Assembly (NCBI RefSeq): GCF_900103535.1
Contig: NZ_FNHQ01000011.1
Location: 1 to 64,000, forward strand
Source of the DNA: Megasphaera paucivorans
GTDB taxonomy: Bacteria > Bacillota > Negativicutes > Veillonellales > Megasphaeraceae
Length of the DNA stretch: 64,000 bases
Direction of reading: 5' to 3'
Part shown: positions 36,150 through 44,134 of the stretch, one piece after another
How positions within the stretch are numbered: the first letter of the stretch is position 1
Layout of the letters: each line of letters begins with the position of its first letter
Notes under the pieces: generated by a model
Database searches by the model: none
Told to the model about the DNA's origin: nothing
The model's input: the letters and a program-made list of their open reading frames with translations, nothing else
Position numbers and translations under genes: made by a program

Positions 36150-37088
36150 ATGAAACATTATATACAAACCAGATTGCTCCATCTGATTCCCATACTTATA
36201 GGCATTACCTTTTTATCATTTGCACTTATGCATACAGCCTCAACGGATACAGTCGATTTACTATATGAGCAAAACGGCGGTGCTTCTCCTGCCGCAATCA
36301 CCGCTCATAAAATTGCACTCGGCTTAAATAAAGATTTTCTTGGTCAATACAGTGACTGGATTTGTAATATACTGCAGGGAAACATGGGTACTTCATTTGT
36401 ATCCGGGCAACCCGTATCATCGGTCATTATAGAAAAAATTCCTGCTACGATCGAACTGATGGTTATAGCTGTATTAATCACACTTTTTATATCAATACCG
36501 TTAGGCATGGTAACTGCTGTAAAAAAAGGCAGCTGGATGGATTATATGATTCGTTTTTCAGCTTTTACCGGCAATGCTTTGCCTGATTTCTTCATCGGTT
36601 TGCTGCTCCTTTATTTTTTTGCTGTTAAAATACCTGTTTTTTCTTTTTTGAATACTGACAGCAATACGGCTCCTATACTTCCCGCCCTGACACTGGCAAT
36701 TGCAATGAGTGCTAAATATACGCGGCAAATACGCGGTATTCTGCTGGAGGAACTGCATAAACCGTATATACAGGCAGCTCGCATACGAGGCGTACCTTAT
36801 TTCTATATTCTTACTCATTATGTATTGCGTTCTGTTTTAGCTCCACTGCTGGCACTTCTGGGAGTATCTGTCGGTTCTCTGCTGGGAGGCGCCGCTATCG
36901 TCGAATCTATTTTCCTCTGGGACGGTATCGGAAAACTTGCCGTAGATGCCATCGTTATGCGCGATTATCCTATTATTCAAGCCTATGTGATTTGGATGTC
37001 TCTTATCTACGTCCTTATTAATTTAGCAGTTGATATACTTTGCTGTTTTATTGATCCTCGCATCACGATTCATGAGGAGGGACATTAA
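36150..37088 (+). CDS. ABC importer permease 1 (NikB/DppB family)
   Basis: The 312-residue membrane protein starts MKHYIQTRLLHLIPILIGIT, the typical DppB/NikB first helix, with about six helices and the EAA loop in ARIRGVPYFYILTHYVLRS. AAAGGAG lies just before the ATG at 36150; the longer upstream reading is not supported. It is the first of five genes for a nickel/peptide/opine-type importer. Confidence 0.9.
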   Translation: MKHYIQTRLLHLIPILIGITFLSFALMHTASTDTVDLLYEQNGGASPAAITAHKIALGLNKDFLGQYSDWICNILQGNMGTSFVSGQPVSSVIIEKIPATIELMVIAVLITLFISIPLGMVTAVKKGSWMDYMIRFSAFTGNALPDFFIGLLLLYFFAVKIPVFSFLNTDSNTAPILPALTLAIAMSAKYTRQIRGILLEELHKPYIQAARIRGVPYFYILTHYVLRSVLAPLLALLGVSVGSLLGGAAIVESIFLWDGIGKLAVDAIVMRDYPIIQAYVIWMSLIYVLINLAVDILCCFIDPRITIHEEGH

Positions 37089-37089
37089 G

Positions 37090-37899
37090 ATGATACACAC
37101 TGCTAAAAATTGTCGTTTTTTTACTCTTTTGTTACTGATTACCGCCGGACTTCTTTTTTCATTGGCAGCCGAATATATCCTCCCGTTTGATGCTTATAGT
37201 CAAAATTTATTGCAAGCGTTGCAACCACCAAGCGCGGCTCACCTGCTTGGTACTGATCGTTTCGGCAGAGACATGCTGGCTCGTACAATTGCTGGTGCTA
37301 AAATAACAGTATTCACCGCATTGATTATAACTTTTCTGGCAAGTTCTTTAGGATCTCTCATCGGTCTGTTTTGCGGATATCATCGCAACCGCCTAGTCAC
37401 AATTCTTTTACGTCTTACGGATGTATTTTTAGCTTTTCCGTCCATGGTTTTTGCTATTGCTGCCGCTGGATTACTGGGTGGAGGTACGTTTAATGCAGCT
37501 GCGGCTATTATGCTTGTTTCCTGGCCGAAATACACCCGTCTGGTACGTACGCAAACACTACCTTTACGGCAGACAGAATATATAGAGGCCGCCCGCATGA
37601 GCGGTTCGTCTTCTTGGCAAATTATGTTCTTTCATATTTTACCCGTCATTGTCGGTCCCATTTGTATTACAGCAGCACTCGATATCGGTACCATTATTAC
37701 TGAAATTGCAGGTCTGTCATTTTTAGGATTGGGAACTGCACCTCCAGCCGCAGAATGGGGTTCGATGATGAGCGGAGCTCGTAATTTATTGCAAACAGCA
37801 CCTTGGACTATTTTTGCTCCTGGTATTGCCATATTTATCACAGTTTCTTTATTTCAGTTATTCGCAGATTCTCTGCGTGATTTTTTTGATATCCATTAA
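37090..37899 (+). CDS. ABC importer permease 2 (NikC/DppC family)
   Basis: The 269-residue protein has the DppC hallmark HLLGTDRFGRDMLARTI near residue 55, followed by five helices and the EAA loop IEAARMSGSSSWQIMFFHILP. GAGGAGGG supports the ATG at 37090, one base after the previous stop. It forms a heterodimeric channel with the preceding permease. Confidence 0.9.
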   Translation: MIHTAKNCRFFTLLLLITAGLLFSLAAEYILPFDAYSQNLLQALQPPSAAHLLGTDRFGRDMLARTIAGAKITVFTALIITFLASSLGSLIGLFCGYHRNRLVTILLRLTDVFLAFPSMVFAIAAAGLLGGGTFNAAAAIMLVSWPKYTRLVRTQTLPLRQTEYIEAARMSGSSSWQIMFFHILPVIVGPICITAALDIGTIITEIAGLSFLGLGTAPPAAEWGSMMSGARNLLQTAPWTIFAPGIAIFITVSLFQLFADSLRDFFDIH

Positions 37900-37912
37900 G
37901 CGAGGTATTTAT

Positions 37913-39460
37913 ATGAACAAAAAAACTATTTTTTTTACTGCTGCATTAGGAATTATGTTACTTTTATCTGGTTGCAGCCAAAATAATTCTGCAACAACTT
38001 CCCCCCACAGTGAAAAAATATTTCACTACGGCACTATGGCATATGGAACAGCCATGCAGGATGCCGGAATAAATCCTCATGATACATACTGCGGCTGGAG
38101 TACTGTCCGCTATGGCATTGGTGAAACATTGTTCCGTTTCAACAAAGAAATGAAAATTGAACCATGGCTGGCCGAATCTGCTAACCAACTAGATGATTAT
38201 ACGGTAAAAATTACTCTACGCAATGATATTACGTTTTCTAACGGCAAAAAAGTGACTGGGAATGATGTAAAAACATGTTTGGAAGATTTATTGAAAAAAA
38301 ACGATCGTGCTCCGCATGATTTAAAAATCAAAAACATTATCGCAGACGGACAAACGGTAACCATTCAATCTTCTGAAAAAGTGCCCGCTTTACTTCATTA
38401 TCTAGCTGATCCCTATGCAGCGATCATTGACATGACAGCGGGAGAAAAAGATCGAATTGTCGTGGGTACGGGACCTTATGTCGCAGAAAAAGTAACAGAC
38501 ACCGAAATTGATTTAAAGAAAAACGCTCATTATTGGGGAAAAGTGCAACCAAAATTAGATAAGATTATTGTCCGCAGCATTACAGACGGAGATGCGCTTT
38601 CAATGGCGATGCAAAGTGGGGAACTAGACGCTGCACAAGGTCTTCCTTATGCCAGTTTATCAAATTTTCAAGATACCAATAAATATAAAATCAATTCTGC
38701 CGCGACCTCCCGTGTATATCAAGCACTCATGAATTACAGGACCCCGGTTCTTCAAAATAACAACGTCCGCAAAGCTATTGCTATGGCAATTAATAAAGAC
38801 CAATTTGTATCTGTACTATTAAATGGAAATGGCGTACCCGCCATAGGTGCCTTTCCTGACAATATGCCCTTTGGGCGCGGGCTTAAGGCTGCCCCGTATG
38901 ATCCGGAAGCAGCACGCCGTCTGTTAGCACAAGCCGGTTACACAGAACGTGATGCTGACGGTTATGTATTAAAAAACGGGAAACCACTGACACTGCGCTG
39001 GCTTACCTACACCTCTCGGCAGGAATTGCCTCTTCTTGCGGAATATGCGCAATCAGCCTTAAAAGAAATTGGTATTAAGTTAGAGGTAAATGCTACCGAT
39101 AATTATAAGGACTTTCTAAAACGAAACGAATTTGATATATATGCCAAGGCCATTGTCACTGCTCCCACAGGAGATCCTGAATATTATTTTACCTCTAATG
39201 TCATGTCTGATTCACCTTATAATAACGGAGCATATAATAATCCCGATGTAGACCACCTCTGCGATCAGCTGCGCAATACATTTGACACTAACAAAAGAAA
39301 TGAATTAGCAATCCAGATCCAGCAACATATTCTTGATGATAACGCAATTATTTACACGGCATTTTTAAAAATGTCTTTTGTTATGAAAAAAAATGTAACT
39401 GGATTAGAAGCACATCCCTCAGACTACTATGAAATAACCCCTGAATTAGATATAAACTAA
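37913..39460 (+). CDS. ABC importer substrate-binding lipoprotein (NikA/CntA-like, SBP_bac_5)
   Basis: The 515-residue lipoprotein (lipobox LLLSGC) has the SBP family 5 fold: LAESANQLDDYTVKITLR, VVGTGPYVAEK, VRKAIAMAINKD, YDPEAARRLLAQAGY. The N-terminal NPHDTYCGWSTVRYGIGETLF is the form seen in nickel/metallophore binding relatives such as NikA and CntA rather than in oligopeptide OppA. It starts at 37913 after GAGG. Whether it carries free Ni, a Ni-chelate or a peptide is not decided by sequence. Confidence 0.85.
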   Translation: MNKKTIFFTAALGIMLLLSGCSQNNSATTSPHSEKIFHYGTMAYGTAMQDAGINPHDTYCGWSTVRYGIGETLFRFNKEMKIEPWLAESANQLDDYTVKITLRNDITFSNGKKVTGNDVKTCLEDLLKKNDRAPHDLKIKNIIADGQTVTIQSSEKVPALLHYLADPYAAIIDMTAGEKDRIVVGTGPYVAEKVTDTEIDLKKNAHYWGKVQPKLDKIIVRSITDGDALSMAMQSGELDAAQGLPYASLSNFQDTNKYKINSAATSRVYQALMNYRTPVLQNNNVRKAIAMAINKDQFVSVLLNGNGVPAIGAFPDNMPFGRGLKAAPYDPEAARRLLAQAGYTERDADGYVLKNGKPLTLRWLTYTSRQELPLLAEYAQSALKEIGIKLEVNATDNYKDFLKRNEFDIYAKAIVTAPTGDPEYYFTSNVMSDSPYNNGAYNNPDVDHLCDQLRNTFDTNKRNELAIQIQQHILDDNAIIYTAFLKMSFVMKKNVTGLEAHPSDYYEITPELDIN

Positions 39461-39476
39461 GGAAGTATACCTAACA

Positions 39477-40241
39477 ATGTCTACCATATTATCGTTTCAA
39501 GACGTAACTGTCACCAATGGAAATAGAATCTTATTAGATGCGCTCCGATTTACTGTCTGTAAAGGAGAAATTCTTGTTATTGTCGGTGAATCAGGAAGCG
39601 GCAAAACAACACTGTTAAAAGCTGCCAGCGGTATGATTTCACCTCCACTGCAGCTACTGGGAGAGGTTTGTTACAAGGGACATACATTGCAGTCATCCGA
39701 CTGGCAAAAAATATACGGGTATGAATTGTCGATACTATTTCAAAATGCATTATCTTCTTTTTGTCCTGTACAAACCATCCAAACTCAATTATGGGACGCC
39801 GTACGTCTTACAGGGAAAATGAATCATTCGGAATTTACGGAAATTGTAAAAAAACGTGCCGTAATGCTAGGACTTCCCGAGGAAAGTCTACACAAGTATC
39901 CGATTACGTTTTCCGGTGGCATGATTCAAAGAGCTGAACTTTTATTCCCCCTTATTATGCCTCCTCATCTGCTGCTGGCGGATGAACCAACATCTGCAGT
40001 GGACAGTTTAACACAACAAAAAATTGCGGATGCACTACTGCGTCTGCGCCGTTATCATCAAACGGCGATTATCTTTGTTACACATGATATCCGCTTGGCT
40101 CGTTATATGGCAGACACACTGCTTGTTCTCAAGCAAGGTCATTTGATCGAATACGGCAAAGCCAGCAGTGTGATCGGAAATCCACAACAACCGTATACAA
40201 AAGAGTTGTTGTTCTTGGCCGGAATACGAAAGGACTTCTAA
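39477..40241 (+). CDS. ABC importer ATPase 1 (NikD/DppD family)
   Basis: The 254-residue ATPase has Walker A GESGSGKTT, signature TFSGGMIQRAE, Walker B LLLADEPTSAVDS and THDIRLAR. It is shorter than DppD (about 330) and lacks the C-terminal oligopeptide/dipeptide cluster-binding extension, fitting NikD-type proteins. Confidence 0.9.
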   Translation: MSTILSFQDVTVTNGNRILLDALRFTVCKGEILVIVGESGSGKTTLLKAASGMISPPLQLLGEVCYKGHTLQSSDWQKIYGYELSILFQNALSSFCPVQTIQTQLWDAVRLTGKMNHSEFTEIVKKRAVMLGLPEESLHKYPITFSGGMIQRAELLFPLIMPPHLLLADEPTSAVDSLTQQKIADALLRLRRYHQTAIIFVTHDIRLARYMADTLLVLKQGHLIEYGKASSVIGNPQQPYTKELLFLAGIRKDF

Positions 40242-40242
40242 T

Positions 40243-40983
40243 ATGCTGCTCACTGTTAAAAATTTAACAAAAACGTATTATCAATATAAACCGATACAAG
40301 CGTTAGATCACATTTCTTTCCAGATGGATGCCGGAGAAATAATTGCTGTAATCGGTGAAAGCGGTTCAGGCAAAAGCACGTTAGCACAATGTTTATGTCG
40401 TTTTATAAATAGCGACGAGGGTGAAATTTTTTTTGATGGACAAGATATCACTCATATTTCTGAACAACACTGCAAAAAAATATATAGCCAGATGCAAATG
40501 GTTTTTCAAAATCCCATTGAATCCTTTCATCCACGCAAAACCTTGCGAAAAAGTATCATTGCCGGACCTCAAAATTTTCATATTCATATAAGTCAAGCAG
40601 CATGGCATCAACTTGTCGAAGAAGTACAACTGAATACTTCTTTTTTAGACCGTTATCCCCATCAAATCAGTGGAGGAGAATGCCAACGAGCAGCATTACT
40701 ACGGGCATTATGCATTAATCCAAAGCTTCTTGTTTGTGACGAAGTAACCAGTGCGCTCGATGTAAGCACACAAGGAAAAATTGCAGACCTTATCAAAAGC
40801 ATATGCTGCAGCCATCACATTGCATGTCTTTTCATTACACATGATCTTTGTCTAGCCCGCTGGATCAGCACTAAAACGATGGTACTGCATAATGGCAGGC
40901 TAATTGAAAACGGTCCTACAGAGAAAATTTTTACAAATCCGCAGGAAAACTACACAAAAGAATTATTATCTTCACGTATATAA
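40243..40983 (+). CDS. ABC importer ATPase 2 (NikE/DppF family)
   Basis: The 246-residue ATPase starts one base after the previous stop. It has GESGSGKST, QISGGECQRAALLRAL, LLVCDEVTSALDVS (Val for the usual Pro in DEPT) and THDLCLAR. It completes the two-SBP-free set permease-permease-SBP-ATPase-ATPase. Confidence 0.9.
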   Translation: MLLTVKNLTKTYYQYKPIQALDHISFQMDAGEIIAVIGESGSGKSTLAQCLCRFINSDEGEIFFDGQDITHISEQHCKKIYSQMQMVFQNPIESFHPRKTLRKSIIAGPQNFHIHISQAAWHQLVEEVQLNTSFLDRYPHQISGGECQRAALLRALCINPKLLVCDEVTSALDVSTQGKIADLIKSICCSHHIACLFITHDLCLARWISTKTMVLHNGRLIENGPTEKIFTNPQENYTKELLSSRI

Positions 40984-41057
40984 CATACGATTTTCTTTAA
41001 CTGCCGTACATTATATATATTACAGTAAAAACACGATATAAGTCTCAACATACATAA

Positions 41058-41093
41058 ATCACGCGCAGCGAATATTTCTTCGCTGCGCGTGAT
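41058..41093 (+). other. Strong hairpin after the nik-like operon, no T tail
   Basis: ATCACGCGCAGCGAA (41058-41072) and TTCGCTGCGCGTGAT (41079-41093) form a perfect 15-bp stem with a 6-base loop. Neither side has a T run. It lies 75 bases after the last importer gene and 50 before the end of zur on the other strand, so it may be a 3'-end structure for either transcript. Confidence 0.65.
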
Positions 41094-41142
41094 GTATGAT
41101 AGATACAGAAAAATAAAAACTTACAAAAAATGGCTTATCCCG

Positions 41143-41580
41143 CTATTTCATAATTTTTCTGCATTCCGGACAATACCCATAGATTTCAAGATGATGCCCG
41201 ACAATTTGAAAATCTGTTTTCGCTGCAATCTGCTTTTCCAAATCAGACAAAGGACACGGTGAAATATCAACAGTCTTATGACAGCGCAAGCAAATCAAGT
41301 GGTGTGTATGCCCTACATGGCATACAGAAAAAACATTTTTCTGCGTACCGGGAAAAAAAGATTTTTCCACAAGACCTTTTTCAACAAACAGTTCCAAAAC
41401 GCGATATATCGTAGAAAAATTCACAGTTTCTCCCTGTTGAACGGCAGTTTGATAAATTTCTTCTGCCGACAATATTCCATCATGAGTTAACAGAATTTCC
41501 CATACCAAATTACGGGGCCGCGTACTTTTAATACCATGTTGATGCAAATATTCACGATGATCTTCTAACGAACATGCCAT
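41143..41580 (-). CDS. zur: Fur-family regulator, probably Zur
   Basis: The 145-residue protein has the Fur winged helix (IKSTRPRNLVWEILL, SAEEIYQTA, VNFSTIYRVLELFVEKGLV), the metal-rich HVGHTHHLICLRCHK and the second structural CPEC. Two CxxC motifs hold structural zinc. It is the last gene of znuC-znuB-zur (four bases after znuB), so it is most likely the zinc uptake regulator; a Fur or Mur role is not excluded. Confidence 0.85.
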   Translation of the reverse strand: MACSLEDHREYLHQHGIKSTRPRNLVWEILLTHDGILSAEEIYQTAVQQGETVNFSTIYRVLELFVEKGLVEKSFFPGTQKNVFSVCHVGHTHHLICLRCHKTVDISPCPLSDLEKQIAAKTDFQIVGHHLEIYGYCPECRKIMK

Positions 41581-41584
41581 ACTT

Positions 41585-42406
41585 TCACATCCTTTCTATA
41601 TCAGTATGATGTCCAGCTAACCGGATTTGTTGAAACGCCATAACCATCATCAAAAGAAGAACAGAAGCAATCGCCGTTACCCCGCCAGGCGCCGCATCTA
41701 TCCAATAAGAAACAAAAAGTCCTGCAAGAATATCAATAAAACTAAACAGCACCGATAACTGCAATGTTCTTCGGAAGCCCCGCTGCAACTGCAGTGCTGT
41801 CGCTACGGGTAATGCAATTAATGAACTAATAACTAAAATTCCAACAATTCGAATAGAAACAGAAATTGTTGCCGCTACAAGTACCGCAAATATATAGTTA
41901 ATAATCTGACTTTTTACTCCGGCAATTTTTGCTCCATCTTCATCAAAAGTCAGAAAAACCAATTGAGGATAAAGCCGTAAAATAAGAAAAATGGAAATAA
42001 TGCTGAGAATAAAAACAGACCAGACATCTTCGCGCGAAACAGTAAGTATACTTCCAAACAGAAAAGATTCCACATTTGCATGGACCAAGCCGGAACTAAT
42101 AATTGTAATAGCAATACCCACCGATAAAGACAATACAATTACTAAAATAAGTTCGGCGTAACGACGAAATCGTCGACGCAAAGCTTCTATTACTACGCCA
42201 AAAAAAGACGTAAGGCAAAAAGCGCTAAGAATCGGATTTATATTCAATAATAGTCCCACAGCTACTCCGGCTAAAGAAGCATGTGCCAAGGAATCACCAA
42301 TCATGGAATATCGCCGCAGCACTAAAAACATTCCAATCAAGGGACATACCACAGATATTAATACCGCTACAATAAAAGCATTTTGTATAAACGCATATTC
42401 AAACAT
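41585..42406 (-). CDS. znuB: Zinc (Zn/Mn) ABC transporter permease
   Basis: The 273-residue ABC-3 family permease starts MFEYAFIQNAFIVAVLISVV and has eight or so helices with MFLVLRRYSMIGDSLAHASLAG, the family signature. AGGAAG supports the ATG at 42406, which overlaps the znuC stop by eight bases. The longer upstream reading is a shadow in znuC. Confidence 0.92.
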   Translation of the reverse strand: MFEYAFIQNAFIVAVLISVVCPLIGMFLVLRRYSMIGDSLAHASLAGVAVGLLLNINPILSAFCLTSFFGVVIEALRRRFRRYAELILVIVLSLSVGIAITIISSGLVHANVESFLFGSILTVSREDVWSVFILSIISIFLILRLYPQLVFLTFDEDGAKIAGVKSQIINYIFAVLVAATISVSIRIVGILVISSLIALPVATALQLQRGFRRTLQLSVLFSFIDILAGLFVSYWIDAAPGGVTAIASVLLLMMVMAFQQIRLAGHHTDIERM

Positions 42407-43076
42407 AAGCTTCACTTCCTGTATTTTCGGATACATATTCACGGATGTATTCTTCCGGTGAACAAAGATGACCACTGCCGCCGGCAACATGATACATCTG
42501 CTTGGAATTTCGAATAGCGGCACGCAGATTATGTTCCACTGTAATAATGGTGATACCGTGTTCTTGATTAAGGCTCTTCAAAAATGGATATAACTCGCTT
42601 TGACTTTTTACATCAATCCCGGTCGACGGTTCATCAAGAATAATAAGATCTGGGTGTCCCATGAGCGCTCTTGCAATAAAAACTTTTTGGCATTGTCCGC
42701 CGGAAAGGGTTCCGATAAGAGATTCTTCGTATCCTTTCATTCCCATCAACTCCAAATAATGGTTAATACAATCTTTATCCTTAATATGCAGCACCTTCCG
42801 ATAACAATTCAGGACCTCCCGAACTGTAATAGGAAATTGACTATTCAACGATTCAAAACGCTGTGGCACATAAGCGGTCCGCGTAAAATCGTTACGCAAA
42901 GACCCTTTCACTGGTTTCAAAAGGCCTAGCAGCAATTTAACAAATGTGCTCTTACCACTGCCATTCTCACCGACAATAGAAATATAATCCCCATTTTTTA
43001 TCATAAGATTCAAATCCCGGAGAAGATACGGACTTCCGGTCTCATAGGCATAATATACATGTTCCAGCAAAATCAT
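42399..43076 (-). CDS. znuC: Zinc (Zn/Mn) ABC transporter ATPase
   Basis: The 225-residue ATPase has GENGSGKST, LSGGQCQKVFIARAL, LIILDEPSTGIDV and the switch His in TVEHNL. GGGAGGGAG lies before the ATG at 43076 (MILLEHVYYAYETG). It is the first gene of znuC-znuB-zur and divergent from znuA across a palindromic site. Confidence 0.92.
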   Translation of the reverse strand: MILLEHVYYAYETGSPYLLRDLNLMIKNGDYISIVGENGSGKSTFVKLLLGLLKPVKGSLRNDFTRTAYVPQRFESLNSQFPITVREVLNCYRKVLHIKDKDCINHYLELMGMKGYEESLIGTLSGGQCQKVFIARALMGHPDLIILDEPSTGIDVKSQSELYPFLKSLNQEHGITIITVEHNLRAAIRNSKQMYHVAGGSGHLCSPEEYIREYVSENTGSEAYV

Positions 43077-43114
43077 GGTATGTTCTCCCTCCCAATGCAT
43101 AAATCCTTATTTTC

Positions 43115-43176
43115 TTGACATCTTGCGTAACATATTATATCCTATTTTAAAGCGCAAATGCAAGTTGTTCGCATTT
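43115..43176. promoter_or_regulatory. Divergent znuA / znuCB-zur promoters with Zur-box-like palindrome
   Basis: AAATGC (43156-43161), nine bases and GCATTT (43171-43176) form a 21-bp palindrome. For znuC, TATAAT (43134-43139, minus) with TTGCAT (43158-43163) 18 bases away puts the -35 inside the palindrome. For znuA, TTGACA (43115-43120) with TATCCT (43138-43143) puts the palindrome just after the start point. One bound regulator could silence both sides. Confidence 0.65.
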
Positions 43177-43192
43177 AGAGAGAAGGGATTTC

Positions 43193-44134
43193 TTGAAACG
43201 CATAGTATATGCCTTACTATTTATTTTTTCTCTGTTTCTATTAACTTCCTGTACACTAGAAAAGGCCCCCTTTTCGGAAGCCTCCTCAAATAACCAAAAA
43301 TTGCAAGTTGTCGTTTCGTTTAATGCCATGCGCGAATTAGCAGAAGCTATAGGCGGAAATAAAATAGAAATTAAAACTATCATCCCCGACGGTGTAGAGC
43401 CGCACGATTTTGAGCCTAAAGCATCTGATGTAACAGCACTTTCCACTGCCTCTGTTTTTATTATCAATGGATTTGGTATGGAACAATCATGGGCGGAAAA
43501 AGCAATTAAAACCGCAGGAAACAAAAACTTGCTGTTCGTCATTGCCTCAAATGGAGCCACCCCCATTTATGATACTGCCGCTTCCGCTTTTTGGAATAGC
43601 CAATCTCAGCGTCACGACATAGATCCACATATCTGGCTTAGTCTACAAGGAGCCAAATGGGAAGCCAAGAATATCCATAACGCGTTCATAAAAGCAGACC
43701 CGGCAAATAAAGCGTACTACGATGCGAACTATGATGCGTTTTCCGCCAAGATAGATTATTTGTATACCGACTATAAAACAAAATTCGACCAAAGTCCGTC
43801 CAAGGTATTTGTTACTGGTCACGCTGCGTTTTCTTATATGGCACGTGACTTCGGGCTGCAGCAGAACAGCCTGGAAAATGTTTTTGCCTCTGGTGAACCA
43901 AGTGCCCGCCGCCTAAAAGAACTTGCTGATTTTTGCTTAAATCATCATATCTCAACAATTTTTGTAGAAGATATGGAAAGTCCCAAAATTTCCCAGACAC
44001 TCGCACACGAAGTAGGCGCTAACGTAGAAGGTATTTATACATTAGAAAGTTCCAACGGCAGCAAAACGTATTTACAAACACAAAAGGAAAATTTAGAAAA
44101 AATATATCAAAGCCTATCCACCGGTCATTTATAA
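43193..44134 (+). CDS. znuA: Zinc (Zn/Mn)-binding lipoprotein
   Basis: The 313-residue cluster A-I binding protein has lipobox FLLTSC, then metal ligands in GVEPHDFEP, DIDPHIWLS, FVTGHAAFSYMARDFGL and the acidic ligand segment FVEDMESPKISQ. It lacks the long His-rich loop of ZnuA, but pairing with a zur-like gene favours zinc. The start is TTG with GAAGGGA upstream. Its last ten bases overlap the end of the convergent RND gene. Confidence 0.9.
   Translation: MKRIVYALLFIFSLFLLTSCTLEKAPFSEASSNNQKLQVVVSFNAMRELAEAIGGNKIEIKTIIPDGVEPHDFEPKASDVTALSTASVFIINGFGMEQSWAEKAIKTAGNKNLLFVIASNGATPIYDTAASAFWNSQSQRHDIDPHIWLSLQGAKWEAKNIHNAFIKADPANKAYYDANYDAFSAKIDYLYTDYKTKFDQSPSKVFVTGHAAFSYMARDFGLQQNSLENVFASGEPSARRLKELADFCLNHHISTIFVEDMESPKISQTLAHEVGANVEGIYTLESSNGSKTYLQTQKENLEKIYQSLSTGHL

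Noticed and set aside
36150-40983. Calling the importer an oligopeptide (Opp) system
   Set aside because: The SBP has NikA/CntA-like N-terminal features and the first ATPase lacks the C-terminal extension of OppD/DppD. I kept the broader nickel/peptide wording.
41143-41580. Calling the Fur-family protein Fur or PerR
   Set aside because: Its four-base spacing after znuB and the znu palindrome favour Zur, though this remains an inference.
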